Shown: positions 11,943 to 25,508, numbered from the stretch's first letter. The stretch is DNA of 64,000 nucleotides from Cunninghamella blakesleeana (GCA_017871115.1 JAFCIZ010000005.1:2836501-2900500); one strand, 5' to 3'. The notes: generated from the sequence alone by a model not told the origin. Numbers and translations are program-made.

Positions 11943-14491
11943 TATTGCTTATGTCAATAATAATAATAATAATAAAAAGAAAGAAGAAGAAAAAAAAAGA
12001 GAAGAAAAAGAAAAATAATAAAATAATATAGAGTAGGGCTTAGTTCTTCAATACTGTAATACAAAAAAAAAAAAAAAAAAAAAAACTAAAGCTCTATCTT
12101 TTAATGTCATACGAACAACTAAAAATAAAATATTAATTATTTATAAATTTTAGAAATTATGAAATCCAGGTAGAAATAATTAAAACATCTTTTGTTTTTT
12201 TAGATTTGTCACAACTTTTTATTAAAAATAGATAAATAAACAATAATAGGCATTCTATTTTTCCTTTTTTAATATAAAGTTACCTATAATAAAAAGAAAA
12301 ATTACATGATGGTATACGTAAAAATATAATATAAGATATTAGATATTAAATATATACTTATATTTATATTAAGACGATTAAGAATAATAAATAATTATCA
12401 TTAGAAAAAGTGTCTATATTCATTTTTTGTTTGATTCTGTAAAAAAGTGAAAAAAAAAAAAAAATCATCCGGGTAAATTAATTACTTACGGTAGAAGCAA
12501 ACTATTTGTTTTTGTAGTGCAAAAAAAAAGGTAAGTTTTCATTGATGTGTTAAATAAATTCATACACTTGGCTTTATACCTACTATAAATAGCTACCATG
12601 GCTACAAAATTTACATTTTAATTTAATCCTTTATTCACTATATTTACAATGTGTATCCAAGTATCTAAATGGATATAGAAATAGATTTATAATTTTTATA
12701 GGAAGAATTAAAAAAATAATATTTCACGATCGTGACGTTTTATTGGTAGAAATGAAATATTCTACTCACAGTAAAAAATTAGAGCAATATAGATCAGAAT
12801 AGTAACATTTCAGTTATGGCATTGGTACATAAAAATGTAGAAATGCTATAAATCTAATCAATTTTTTTTTAAATATGCAATATTATTACTTTTTTATACG
12901 AACACTAAAAGTGAGGCAGTTTTCATATATTGTTTTTATTTATTTTATTTTTTTACTTATCAACACGATAGATAAATAAATAAACTATAATTTTCATGAA
13001 AAAAATTAAAAAAAGAAAGATTTACTTACGTGACGAAAAAAAACCTTCGATGACAAATTGGGTTACTTGATTTGGAAAATGAATTATGATTTAGTTTTTT
13101 GTGTGGAGAAAAACATTTTATTAAGTTTAACACTGTTACGTGTATTTATTTATGATTTAGAAATTTATATTTGAAACGATAATGATTTTATAGTATTTAA
13201 TGAAAAAAAATAGATAATCATTAATTCTTTTTACAATATTATTTAGTTAGTTGCTTGGGTTTTTTTTTTAAAAAAAACATACATACATTTATGCATTTTT
13301 TTATTATTATGCTTTTTTATGCAAAATAAAAGCAAGTTTATACGTAATTTAATTGAGAATTTACAAGTATAAATATATGAAAAAAATATAAAGTGAGTAT
13401 ATGCATTATTTTTAAATGAAGTCATAGAAAGTTCTTACGAATATCAATGGCGTTTCGAACTTTTATTAATTATACTTCTGATTTGGTATATATAAGACTT
13501 GAGAAAAAAAAAAAAAAAAAGGTTCAGTATATTTCGTGGGAATTGTAATTAAATAAATAAAACTTTCTGTCATAAATAAACTCTATCTTTTATCGATATT
13601 AACAGTTGTTTAATTTTTTTTATAGTACTATATATTTCTTGTATGTTTTTTACAAGTGAATAAACAGAAAATATCTATTATATAAAATTATATAAAATAT
13701 GAAATCAAGACAATAAAAAAAGTTTAAAACTCCGTAAAATAAAATGAAATAATACTTAATTTTTCTTATTGTTATCTTTTTTTTAATTGTTATCATCATA
13801 TTAACACGATGATAATAGACATCGCTATTTCTATTATTTGAACTAAATAAGAAGAAATGAAATGGGATGTTCCAATAAAAAGTGATACGCTGACAAATAG
13901 TGGGTCCAAATGAGGAAACCGAAAAACTCAAACTTAGTCTTGTCTTATCACAAGATAAAAAATACCTTTATAAATTTAGAGTTTTTATCTTTTAAGTATT
14001 ACCAAACTTTATTATATTAGTATTTTTTTTCTCTTTCTCTTAAAAAATTCACGAAAAACATATATAAATTTTTATATGTACTGTACGTGGGTGTGCGTGA
14101 GATAACAAATTATATTTACAAAATAAATATGTAAACTGTAAATAAAGGGGGTGACAATTCAAAAAAGGACAAATATAAATAAATGGGTTTTTTTTTTATA
14201 TTTTCTCTTTTTTTTTCTTTTTTTCTTTTTCTTTTTCTTTTTCTTTTTATTAGATTATTGTTTTTACGTCTTTACATTTTCTTTCTTTTTTTTCTCTTCT
14301 TTATATTATATACTAAGATATATATATATATATAATTACACACACATATATATATATATTTATTTAAATTTATATATTCGTTTAATTTATTTTTATTTTT
14401 CGAAAATTATAAAACTTGAATACTATTATTTTCTTATTTATAATAAGATAAAAAACACCTATTATTGGTACCACTATTTGCCTATTTGAAC
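11943..14491. other. Long AT-rich intergenic region
   Basis: About 2.5 kb with no supported gene. Frames at 13243-13425, 13650-13931 and 14151-14489 are low-complexity; the last overlaps the leader of the permease. It holds an A run near 12062-12084 and the promoter of the permease, with TA repeats at 14320-14360. Confidence 0.55.
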
Positions 14492-14991
14492 ATGTCCTCT
14501 ATAAAAGAAGAAAAAATCGAAGTTGCTGGTGTGCCAGCTCTAAACGCTGATGAAGAACTATTACAAAAATTGGGTTATAAACAAGTAAGTATATATTAAT
14601 ATTAATATTACTATTTTGTTCCTGTCATACCACAAGTCTAATTTTGGTAATCTAATGTTGATTTGTTTGATCATTTTTTAAGGATTTAAGTAGATCTATT
14701 TCGGCTTTTTCAAATTTTGCTATTGCCTTTTCTTGTTGTTCAGTCCTTTCTGGTTTAACTCCGGTAAACAGAAGCTCTAAGCAATAAATTTTTTTTATTT
14801 TTTAGTATTAATAATAATAATATTTTATTCTATTTTACTATATTTTATTTTATTGATTCATTAGCTATGGGGTGATTCTATGATGTATTCTGGCTCATTA
14901 GGTGTCATTTGGGGCTGGCTAGTCACTGGTATCATGACTACTTTAGTAGCTTGTTCCTTAGCAGAAATTTGCTCAGCTTACCCAACCACTG

Positions 14992-15027
<36 letters not shown>

Positions 15028-16650
15028 AAAAAAAGATATCAGCACTATTCATAAAATAATAGAAAAAACAAAACAAAACAAAAATTCTCATATTTATTAT
15101 TTTGATTGTTATGTTTAGGGCGGTTTATATTTTTGGGTATCAAAATTAGCTACATCTGAATGGGTTCCTTTAGCTTGTTGGTTAACTGGCTGGTATAATT
15201 GGATTGGATTATGTTTTGGTATTACTTCCATTGATCTTGGCTTAGCCCAATTTATTGCTAGTATCATTAATGTATGGCAACCTGAAGTGGATACTTCTGT
15301 TTATATGCAATATGGCATTTTTGTAGGCATTATTATTATTCATGGTATTATAAATTCTATTGCTATCCATTGGAGTGGATTTATGAATCAAGGCTCTTTT
15401 TTTGCTAATATGCTTGGATTACTTATAATCATCATTGCTGGTCTTGCTATTACTAAACCTTTAGCTTCTGCTGAATTTACCGTATGTTTCTTTTTTTAAA
15501 CATAATGACAAAAAAAAAAAAAGAGTATACATATTAACTCACTCTTTTTTATTATAATTCTTAGTTTACTCAATTTTATAATGGATCAGGATTTGAAAGT
15601 AATGGGTTTGCTTTTCTTTTAGTCATATTACAATCCCAATATACATTATCAGGTAATGAAAATTTAATATTTACATACAATAGCAATTAAATTTTTATTT
15701 TATTAATATAATAATACTTTTTTTTTTTTTTTAAAAAAAAGGCTATGATAGTGCATCCCACATGGCTGAAGAAACAAAAAACAGTAAGTTAATATAATCC
15801 CTTTCTCTCTCTTCTTTTTCATGATTATTTATCTATTTATTTATTTATTTATTTAGGTCAAAAGGGATCACCAACAGCATTATTATTTGCCGTTGTTTCT
15901 AATGCTGTTTCTGGCTTTATTTTCCTTATTGCTATCAGTTTCATGGTAAAAAACTATGATTTCCAAATCATTGGCGAAGAAGCCATTCAACCACAAATAG
16001 TACAAGTCTTTTTAGATGGTGTTGGACCAGCATGGACGATGGTATTTTTAATTTTTGTTATGCTAAGCATCTTCTTTTCAGGAAGTGCTTTGACTTTGGG
16101 CTCTTCTCGTATGGTGTACGCTTTTGCACGTGATGGTGCTATGCCCTTTTCCAAACAATTACATACTTTAAGTCCTAAAACAAAATCCCCAGTCTTTGCT
16201 GTCTGGTTTAATGTTACAGTTGCTGGTATTGTTGGTATTTTATATATCATTAATAGTACAGCTTATACAGCTATTGTCTCTGTTAATACCATTGGGTCTC
16301 AATTATCTTATTTTGTTCCCATTCTCTTACGTATCACTGCTTCTCGGAATACGTTTGAACCCGGCCCATGGAACCTCGGTCGGTTTAGTACTGTTGTAGG
16401 TGCAATTTCTTGTTCCTGGCTCTTGTTTACTTGTTGTTTATTCATTTTGCCTACAGAATGGCCAGTCACTCCAGACAATATGAATTATGCTATTGTACCT
16501 TTTGCTTTTATTATGATCTTGTCCACTGGGTATTACATGATTTGGGGTCGTAAATGGTTTAAAGGTCCAGTACGTATTGTTGATGGCCAAGAAGTTATTT
16601 TGGGAGAAGATGACGAAGAAATTGATCAATCTAATAATGAAAAACATTAA
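14492..16650 (+). CDS. APC-family amino-acid/GABA-type permease (528 aa)
   Basis: Seven exons: 14492-14584, 14683-14763, 14865-14990, 15119-15481, 15565-15652, 15742-15783 and 15857-16650, all in phase. The protein has the fungal UGA4/GABA-choline permease layout. A short hydrophilic N-terminus ends in LGYKQDLSRSISAFSNFAIAF, then comes GVIWGWLVTG and SLAEICSAYPTTGGLYFW. The conserved loop GYDSASHMAEETKN follows, then SGSALTLGSSRMVYAFARDGAMPF and a hydrophilic acidic C-terminus. About 12 spans are visible. It should import amino acids, GABA or a related amine across the plasma membrane by proton symport. The substrate cannot be told from sequence. The ATG at 14492 gives the usual N-terminal length. 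Confidence 0.9.
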
Positions 16651-19600
16651 ACTAATTTATTGATATACTTTTTTATTTATTAATTATTTTTTTTTAAAAA
16701 AAACTTTGTTTTATATATATATATATATTTATACTATTAATACTAATACTAATACTAATACTAATAAATTGCAGGTACATGTACGTATTACAATTTTTAT
16801 TTTTATGAGTATCTATTTTATAACATAAAAAATGATATTATTAAAATTCATTATGATAATAGTAATAAAAATAAAATAATGCAATAAAATCAAACAGTCC
16901 AGATATCTAGTATGCTGTTATAGTTTTAAAAGAAAAAAAATTGTTAATACTATATAGAGCATGGCAATAATACGCATTAAAAAATCAATTACAAGTATTA
17001 TAAACTACCAAATTGAAATATAATTTGTAAATAATATATTTTATGTAAATACTAAATAATGCAAATTTCTTTTCTTTTTTAATCATGCTTTGTCCTGTTC
17101 TATTAATTAATAAAAACATTCAAAGATTTTCATCTATTACTGTCATGATTTTGTTTTATTTTATTTTATTAATCATTAAATGCCACCTTTTATTTATTTT
17201 AAAATAATTCTGTAAATCGATATAATTTCCAAATTTATTAAAGCTTTTGAGTAATTTTTAGCTTAGACACTAAAAGCAAATGTTTTTGATACTTCTATCT
17301 GAATTTATTAATAAAATTCATTTTAGTTAATCGATTTTTCAATCTTTAATTATAGCTTGACTTTTTTAATAAAATATGTATGCTTTGTATTATTAAAATT
17401 AAAATGTAACATTTCAAATCAGTTTCATAAAGATATTTTTTTTTTAATATTGTAAAAAAGAATTCTTTATTTTGAGAGAGAGTGGAGTTTTACCATTTCA
17501 TTAGAAAACCCATTTTTCTAAAATAAGCTGTCGAGGTACAGTATTAAAGCGAAATTAAGCTCTAATACATACTATTTAAAAAGATCTTTGCACATTCCTC
17601 TAACTATCAGCTATTTAACAACTACTTCTAACGTCAATTGGTATATTTATTTACAGATGCAATTTATACGTACTTTTTGCCTTTTAATACTTTAGAAGAG
17701 TGGAATCTTGTTGTTCCTCAATTCTTTTTTTAACAAATATTTAACTTTCTGTCGTTATAAATAATAATAAAAATTTTTTTTTTTGTTTTAAACGAAAAGG
17801 ATTTCATAGAGCTTTGTTATTCATAGATTATAGTTGACAAACACCGAGTAAATAGTTATAATCATAACCATATATAGAGTTATTACATTAAAAAAAAGTA
17901 CCAGAAAAGTTTTTTTTTTTTTTTTTGAATATTTTTTATATGATAATTTGCTGTGATATATATAAATTTATACTATTTATTTAGTGGCTCCGATATTATT
18001 ATTTGTAATAATATTCAATATACACTAACCCAATGGATTAAGCGTATATGTGAGGTAAAAAAAATTACATATAATTAAGGGGGAGAAAAAGGAAGGGGAG
18101 GAAATTTTAAAGTTTTATTTAGGTTTAGAAGTAAAGAGATCATTATACATTATGACGTATATTTATGCAATGGAAAACAATAAAAATAAAATGCGGGTAA
18201 CTCTTTTTTTTTTTTTTTTTTTTTATGATTGACAAGTATCATTGAATGATATATGGAAAAAAAAAGTTTCTTTTTCATTTTTAAATATATGACAAAGGAT
18301 GAAGGAAGAATGAAAATAAATAGGAGAATACTAATCTGTTAAGTTAGCTATAATAACTAAATAGAAATTGAACATGTGTTTTTTTTATATATTAATATAT
18401 AAACGAAACATCTTTTAAGAATGATTCTTATATATATATATATATGTCCCTCTCTTTCTCCATTCATTCTTATTTATTTATCTGAAGAATGATTTATAGA
18501 TGGGGCTTTTTTTTAAAAAAAAGGAAGAATCATGATTTATCGGCGGCATTCAGCTTAATATATATTCTGTTTTTTTAAAAAAAAAATAGAGAAAGAATTT
18601 TCAATTTATGAATGAATGAAAGAGACTGTAAAGAAATGCTATTAATAGTTTACTAGGTATTTGTTTCTATACTTTATTTATTTTACCAAAGATAATGGTA
18701 ATAGTAACAGGAAATTGTATTATTAAGTGTCTTTTTTTTTTTTTACGTTCTTCCCCGACAATAATAATAAAAAATCATTTGTATATATTATTTCAATCAA
18801 TTTATTGTCATTGAAATAAATATTAAAAAATGAAATGAATATGGAGGTTTTAGAATTAAGAACTTTTCCTTTATCATCATCCCTTTTCTTAAACTATTTG
18901 TTTTTGTTGTAATAAAAGTTTTATATAGATTTAACATTAAACATTTTTATTTTCCTTGCTAAAAATATATTTCTATATTTCTATTAATATAATATAATGT
19001 TCAAAAATAAATAAAAATAGTAATCAGAAATAAATAGTATCTTTGAAAGAAATATTTCTTATATTTCTACTATTAGAATCGAGATTATTAATAAATAATG
19101 ATAATCATATAAGCATTATTAAACTAGTATAGTATCCTCGGTTTTTTTTTTTACAAAATAAAGTACATTTATTTTGGTGATAATAATAACATGGATTACA
19201 ATAATAATAAAATGAATAACAGCAACAATAACAATAATGACAATAATAATAAAATGAATAACAGCAACAATAACAATAATGACAATAATAATAACAAGAA
19301 CAATAGAAGAGAAAAGTCATATTCTATAAAAAGGAAAAACTACTTCTATTGATGATAATAAAATATGTAAATAAATATATATAATAAAGGAATTTTCTTT
19401 TTAAACAAAAAAGGTAAAAAGGGGTTCTATTGTTTTGTTTTTACTTGAAAGATAGTCTATTATTTTATTTTATATTCGTAGAAAAAACAAAAATTCGAAA
19501 TCTTAATAAAAGTAATATCCAAATAATCCGTGCTTTATTGGAATGAGGAATAATAAGAATTATATACGCTTTTTATGATCATATAATGATTATTGCGAAT

Positions 19601-19803
19601 ATAATAATTATTTCTATTTATAAGTATGGTTATTCTTCTTTTTATATTCACAGAATTCTTAATGATGATGAATTAATATTTTTTTAAATAACAATAATAA
19701 TAAAATACACACATATACACGTAAATATATATATATATATACATTGAAAATGATATTTATTTATTTTTTTCATCTTTCTTACTTTTTATTATTAATAAAT
19801 AAA
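16651..19803. other. 3-kb AT-rich intergenic region
   Basis: No gene, RNA gene or transposon recognised on either strand. It contains T/A junction palindromes near 16686-16703, 18510-18522 and 18571-18588, long T runs, and the 42-bp tandem duplication listed separately. Confidence 0.55.
19209..19292. repeat. 42-bp unit repeated twice
   Basis: A perfect direct duplication (19209-19250 and 19251-19292) of an AAT/AAC-rich unit. It lies outside any gene; the minus-strand Tyr/Cys frame over it is an artefact. Confidence 0.85.
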
Positions 19804-20574
19804 ATGCACATTCATTCATTGTTAAGTTTATCACTTTTTATTGTTACTACATTTGGGTATGTCATTAAGCCTTCGGTAAACTTAGAACCTGGAAAGTACA
19901 GATTGCTACTAGCAACGAACGATCAATCTACGGTAATAAAAACTGCAAATAATAATAATAATGGCGGAAATAATAGTAGAAACAACAATGCAGCTAAACA
20001 TCGAGATAGCTATGGTAATAGTCGCGGTTATGACAATGATTATGACCGCTACCGTGATGACCGCTACCGTGATGACCGCTACCGTGATGATCGCTATCGT
20101 GATGATCGCTACCATGATGATCGCTACCGTGATGACAGATATCGTGACGACAGATATCGCGACGATCGCTATCATGATGATCGCTACCATGATGATAGAT
20201 ATCGTGATGATGATAGAAGAGATGGGCATCATTATAATGGACATGATAACGGAGATACAGTTTACGTTGTTGAAAATAAAAACCATCATGTACCTGGAAT
20301 GTTTGAAGTGGGTGGTGGTGGTGGTGATCGCCATGGTGGTAATGGATGGGGCTGGGGCCCTGGAAATGTTGCTGGTCATTTCTTTGATTCCTTCGGTCAT
20401 ATGGTAGGTGGTACGGATTATAATGATCTTGAAGTTCATCCTGTAAGAAATGATGTTTATGAAATTGGAAAAGGAAAGGATGCCTTGACTTATCTTCCTG
20501 ATGGTTCTGTTGTAATTGCTCCTAATAAACATCACCGGAACCAACGTTTTACTTTAGAAAAAATAATAGAGTAG
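19804..20574 (+). CDS. Secreted protein with YRDDR repeats inserted in a beta-trefoil-like frame (256 aa)
   Basis: The start at ATG 19804 gives the signal peptide MHIHSLLSLSLFIVTTFG. An ATG at 19750 would add a second hydrophobic stretch. The N-terminal core VNLEPGKYRLLLATN and C-terminal NQRFTLEKIIE match the ends of the small secreted proteins at 2.2 and 9.2 kb. Between them lies an Asn-rich linker (about residues 45-65), then about ten pentapeptides YRDDR/YHDDR (residues about 80-140). A His/Gly/Trp-rich segment follows (GGGGGDRHGGNGWGWG). The repeat comes from a 15-bp DNA unit. Its alternating Arg/Asp/Tyr/His content suggests a disordered, possibly metal-binding or wall-associated insert (inference). 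Single exon. Confidence 0.75.
   Translation: MHIHSLLSLSLFIVTTFGYVIKPSVNLEPGKYRLLLATNDQSTVIKTANNNNNGGNNSRNNNAAKHRDSYGNSRGYDNDYDRYRDDRYRDDRYRDDRYRDDRYHDDRYRDDRYRDDRYRDDRYHDDRYHDDRYRDDDRRDGHHYNGHDNGDTVYVVENKNHHVPGMFEVGGGGGDRHGGNGWGWGPGNVAGHFFDSFGHMVGGTDYNDLEVHPVRNDVYEIGKGKDALTYLPDGSVVIAPNKHHRNQRFTLEKIIE
20039..20211. repeat. 15-bp coding tandem repeat (YRDDR)
   Basis: About eleven degenerate copies of a unit close to CGCTACCGTGATGAC inside the secreted protein gene. Variation between Arg and His codons (CGT/CAT) follows a single-base change. Confidence 0.85.
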
Positions 20575-21223
20575 CTATTTATAATAATCCTACTAATTTT
20601 CTTTTTTATCTTTTTCTTCTTTCTTTAATTCATTACATTTTATATCGGTCAAAGTACATAGCTAAAAAAATACAAAAATAATAAAAGTAAATACTATAAA
20701 TAATATTGATTTTTTTTCTAAAAAATAACTCCTTTACCTATTATATATATATATATATATTAATTTTTTTTTTTAATAAAAATATGATCTACTTGATTTT
20801 ATATGTATAATAAGACTAGAATTGAGCAATAAAATTAAAGTAAGAAAAAAAATTTTCTTAATAAAGTACTTTATTAAACAATTATAGACTTATATTTAAA
20901 TAATGAATAAAAAAAATTACATTCGCTTTTTATTAATAAATGCTTTTAGTTATTTTATTTAAAAGTGTGCCTTATACCATTATTAATAAAAAAAATCGAA
21001 TATGTAACTCAGCAGATCTTTTTTTATAAGCAGTAACTTGTAATGTTCCCCTTTACAATTTAGGGAAATTTTTAGCATCGGCATTTAAAAAACATGTAAA
21101 ACAAAAAATAAAAAAAACTTTTTGCTTTTCATTACTTTAAAAAAAATACACACATACGCACACGCGCACGCACATATATTTAAATATTTATATACTAATA
21201 TATAATAACAATAATAATATAAA
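20575..21223. other. Intergenic spacer
   Basis: No gene seen. TA repeat at about 20742-20760 and a CA/CG-rich patch at 21148-21175 shortly before the PPR gene. Confidence 0.5.
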
Positions 21224-23794
21224 ATGATATGCCAAAATATATTATTCTATTTAAAAAAAAATGTTATTATGCTTTATCGTCATGAATCATTACATATAGT
21301 TCATAATCGATCACATTTTTTTCCAAAAAAGATCATGTTGCAACAACAAAAGTTTATGTCAACAATACCACCAGCAAAATTAAAAAAAAAAAATATAATT
21401 TATTCTACAAAAAAACCAACAGCAAATATAGAATCAAAATATGAAATTATTATAAAAGAAGCTATACGTGATAAACGATTAGATAAAATAAGGTCATTAA
21501 TCCATCATCAGCAACAACTGGGGGAAGAAAGACATAAAGTAATCAAATTGGATCGTTTTCAAACTTGGCGTCCTTTATTATTAATGATTAGAAAAAGCGA
21601 ACAGATCGAAGATTTGAAATGGTTGGAAACAATGATATATGAACAAAAAATGATAACTTTGTATGGCTTAGTACCAGATCTTTTCGATTATCATGCTTTA
21701 ATGTATTGCTACGGCGTTCAACAACAAATAGACAAAGCGGAACAAGTTATTCAAAAAATGTACCAGCAATATAAATTAACACCATCAGTATATACAAATA
21801 ATACATTATTAGGATGTTATCAAAGGAATGGCGATATAGATAAAGCTCTTACTTTCTTACAACAACAAAAAGAAAAAGGTCAGCCATTAAAACTGGATAT
21901 TGCTTCTTATAATACTGTATTGGCTATGTTAGATAAAAAGGAACGCTATCAAGAAGCACTTGATTTATATGATCAATTACCATTTTCACCTGATCGATAC
22001 ACTTATAGTAATATTTTACGTATTGTTACTCAATTAAAAGATACAACGCGCGGCAACGCCATTTATAATCATTTATACAAGCTACTAATCGATCATCATC
22101 ATCAATCTACCAATCAACAACAACAATTACCTAAAATTAATCACTATCATCATAATAAAAAACAATTTCATCGGAATCATAAAAATAAATCGATAGACAT
22201 ATCAACTATTAATGCCATGTTAGCTTATCAAGTATCCGTAATGAAAAATATGGATATCGTATTAAATATTTATAATGAAGATTTATTACCATTATATAAA
22301 CACTATGATTATTTAAAGCCGAATACAATAACATGTAATATTATTTTAGATGGAGTATTAAAATTACAACAAAATGCAGGCAAAGCATCTTCTTTATATC
22401 ATGATATGGTCTACGTACATTCATTTCTTCAACCAGATTTAACAACTTTTGGGATTTTAATGGATGCTAAGGGGTTGATAGGTGGTAGTGATAGTGATAA
22501 TACTAGTAATCGTTATACCATTCAGAAACAAGATATTAGTGATGCTTTGGATTTATATGAAGAAGCAATAGCAACTGTAAAAAAAACTAATAAGTTTAAA
22601 AATGATTTATTTGAAGAAAAAAAGGGTGACATTCTTGAAAACAACCCATTAGTAATACGATTAATATCAAGTTTAGCGGTCATCGTATCTAATTTATCTT
22701 ATAATAATATTAATAATAATAATAATATCAAAGATGATAATGATACCACCATGGATCGTTTATGGGAACTCTTTATAACAAAATGGCAACGTATCATTTT
22801 CCATAAAAAAACATACCATGGATTTTTATATGGGTTTGCAAAAGCAGGAAGAGCAGATTTAGCACAAGCGTTATACGATCGTGTTTTTAGATATAACACT
22901 TTATGCGATGCCGATATTGTTACTTATACTGGGTTAATGGTAGCTTATATCCAATCCAATCAAACTAATGTTGCTATAGAAATCTATGAAGTTTTAAAAA
23001 ACCACCATTATCAATCAACAGAATCAAGTTCAACATCAACAAAAGTGCAATTAGACGATGTTTTCTTTACTACATTGATTAGCACCATGACGAATAAAAT
23101 ATCTCAATTATCATGTATGGATAAGATTGAAAAGGAAATGGAATTTACACTAGATATGTTTATGGATATGAGATCATTGCGTATTCAACCCCATCTTCAT
23201 ACTTATACGGCAATGCTAAATTGTTGTGGAAGAGCAAAACATGCGGAAGGATTAGAACAAGTACATCAATTAATTAAAATGGATTTACATTTAGATCCCG
23301 ATATAGCTATTTATAATGCCTTGCTGGATGGATATAATCGAACAGATCAGATAGATAGAGTATTGAATTTATGGGATATAATGTCAACCACCTCTACCAC
23401 CATTAACTCACATCAATTAATGTTTGATGCGGCAACTATTTCTATCGTGTTAGATGCCTGTGGACATCATAATGAATCTTTACGTGGTCAATCTATTTGG
23501 AATTTTTTAAATCAGATTCAATATCCTTTAAATACAAACCATTTTAATTCTTATATTGAATTTTTATGTCGCGTTGGTGATGGTACAGTAAGGAATAGGA
23601 AACATCAGCCCAATTCAGAACTTGGAAAAAAATATTGGCTATTAGCTTATAAATTAATGATAAATGAAAAAATGAAACTTCGCTTTTTCCCCAATGAAAA
23701 AACATTGAATACATTATTAAGTTTTGCTAGAAAATATAACATTGATCAAAATTTAGAAATTCAACAAAAAATAGAAAAAATGAAGTGTGTTTAA
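21224..23794 (+). CDS. Mitochondrial pentatricopeptide-repeat (PPR) protein (856 aa)
   Basis: Single long exon. The N-terminus is basic and rich in Lys/His/Gln with no acidic residues over its first part, as in mitochondrial targeting sequences. A second ATG at 21269 is also possible. About ten PPR motifs are visible from residue 155 onward. Examples are LFDYHALMYCYGVQQQIDKA, VYTNNTLLGCYQRNGDIDKA, IASYNTVLAMLDKKERYQEA, TYHGFLYGFAKAGRADLAQA, IVTYTGLMVAYIQSNQTNVA and IAIYNALLDGYNRTDQIDRV. Such proteins bind organellar RNA and act in mitochondrial mRNA stability, processing or translation; the target is unknown. His/Asn-rich spacers (about residues 290-330) interrupt the repeats. It converges on the COY1 gene, whose stop lies only about 155 bp away. 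Confidence 0.88.
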   Translation: MICQNILFYLKKNVIMLYRHESLHIVHNRSHFFPKKIMLQQQKFMSTIPPAKLKKKNIIYSTKKPTANIESKYEIIIKEAIRDKRLDKIRSLIHHQQQLGEERHKVIKLDRFQTWRPLLLMIRKSEQIEDLKWLETMIYEQKMITLYGLVPDLFDYHALMYCYGVQQQIDKAEQVIQKMYQQYKLTPSVYTNNTLLGCYQRNGDIDKALTFLQQQKEKGQPLKLDIASYNTVLAMLDKKERYQEALDLYDQLPFSPDRYTYSNILRIVTQLKDTTRGNAIYNHLYKLLIDHHHQSTNQQQQLPKINHYHHNKKQFHRNHKNKSIDISTINAMLAYQVSVMKNMDIVLNIYNEDLLPLYKHYDYLKPNTITCNIILDGVLKLQQNAGKASSLYHDMVYVHSFLQPDLTTFGILMDAKGLIGGSDSDNTSNRYTIQKQDISDALDLYEEAIATVKKTNKFKNDLFEEKKGDILENNPLVIRLISSLAVIVSNLSYNNINNNNNIKDDNDTTMDRLWELFITKWQRIIFHKKTYHGFLYGFAKAGRADLAQALYDRVFRYNTLCDADIVTYTGLMVAYIQSNQTNVAIEIYEVLKNHHYQSTESSSTSTKVQLDDVFFTTLISTMTNKISQLSCMDKIEKEMEFTLDMFMDMRSLRIQPHLHTYTAMLNCCGRAKHAEGLEQVHQLIKMDLHLDPDIAIYNALLDGYNRTDQIDRVLNLWDIMSTTSTTINSHQLMFDAATISIVLDACGHHNESLRGQSIWNFLNQIQYPLNTNHFNSYIEFLCRVGDGTVRNRKHQPNSELGKKYWLLAYKLMINEKMKLRFFPNEKTLNTLLSFARKYNIDQNLEIQQKIEKMKCV

Positions 23795-23809
23795 ACAAAC
23801 TAAATATTA

Positions 23810-23840
<31 letters not shown>

Positions 23841-23949
23841 AAATACTTCTATACCTTTTATTTTATTAGTACATTAATAAAAAGTAAAAACTGTATTATA
23901 TATTTATGTCTAATACACATTTTAATTATTTAATTATATATTTATTCAT

Positions 23950-25475
23950 TTATTCATTGATATTGGTATTCATATTTGTTGGCGTGTTAAATGTCTCATG
24001 ATCATGACGACATTCCCATAAACTTAATTGATATAATGTAGCAACAACTAATAAATGTAATAGTAATGCATAAACTATCAATAAATATCTTGTCCATTTA
24101 TGTGAAAACATCATGCGAGTCATTTTCAATGTTAATTTATCAGCTGGATTTAATGCATTGTATCGTCTTCTCTCCTCCTATAAAAATAAAATTAAAAAAA
24201 AGAAAGGTATTAATGAAATGGTTTGTTAAGTTGTATATATATGTATATGAATTAGTTTTTATTTTAGCTTATTTTTTCTTATTTTTCTTTTACTTTTCTA
24301 TGGAATTGCGCAAATGGGTTCATATTTTCTTCATATAGTTTATCATATCTATCTGTTGGGTCATCATTAATAGTTGGTAAAGATTTTTTAAACTCACGTC
24401 TTGAAGATGGTCCAATAGGTTCCATTTGAATTGTAGATTGGCTCTAATTAATAAAAAATAACAATTACAATAAAATATACAAATTAGTCAAATTAAAAAG
24501 GAAAGGCTATTATTCCTTTTATTTCTTTATATTTATCATTTTTATTTTTACCACGTTTCGTTGTTCCTCTTTCCAAACATGTACAAATTTTAATCTTTCA
24601 TACAATTTCAAATTATCTTCTTTAAGACGATCCATTTCAGTACGTAAATCATGCAATTGTTGTTCTAAACTACGGCTATGTCTTTCCAGTTCAGCATTTC
24701 TTTGACGGAATCTATCTCTTTGTTGCATCACAATAGGTAAAATGGATTTATCTTCCTCCTTTGATGATTGCTGTTGTTGTGATGGTGGTTGTTGAGAGGA
24801 CGACATATCAAAAGATAATCGTGTATCTAATAATGAAGAGGTCGATGGATTTCGTTGTAAAATAGGTGGTGTAGAAGAGTGATCCTCTGATTTTTTTCCT
24901 ATTCCTTGTAATAGATCTTCTTCTAATCTTTGTATTAATTGTTGTTGATCATCGACTTTTGTTTTTAATTCATTTAATAATGTTTGATTATTATTAAAGG
25001 ATGCTTCCAGTTCATGATGTTTGACTTTTAATTGTGTATATTCGTTTTCTAATTTTTTATTTTTTTCCATTAATTGTACTTCTAAACTCTGCTGAATGCT
25101 ATCCTTGTTTAATACTTCTTTTGCATTAAATGTATTGTTATTGTCATCGTCATCGTCATCTCCTCCTCCAGTTGAAAATTCTACATACTTCATAATAGCC
25201 AATTCCCGTTTTATTTCATGATAATCCTCCATATCTTTTATTTTTGCTTTTAATGAATCACTATGCTCAGTTAATGTTTTGATTTCTGTCGTCAATTCCT
25301 TTAATTTTTTGGATGTTCGTTGTTCAGTTTTTTGTAATAAATCTTTATATGTTTCGACATCTTTTATCAATTTATTCATTTCCAATTCATGTTGAGTATG
25401 TAGGTCTGATTTTACAAAGGTACTATTTGTATACAAAAGAAAAGAAGGATTGTTATTATTATTATTATTATTATA

Positions 25476-25508
<33 letters not shown>

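Noticed and set aside
14151..14489. 112-codon Phe/Tyr-rich frame
   Set aside because: Poly-pyrimidine leader of the permease gene.
19909..20544. 211-codon minus-strand frame
   Set aside because: Shadow of the repeat-containing secreted protein gene; Ile/Met/Thr-rich with no motif.
24519..25436. HOOK-type microtubule linker
   Set aside because: The N-terminal exons and the C-terminal membrane anchor match CASP/Coy1, not HOOK.
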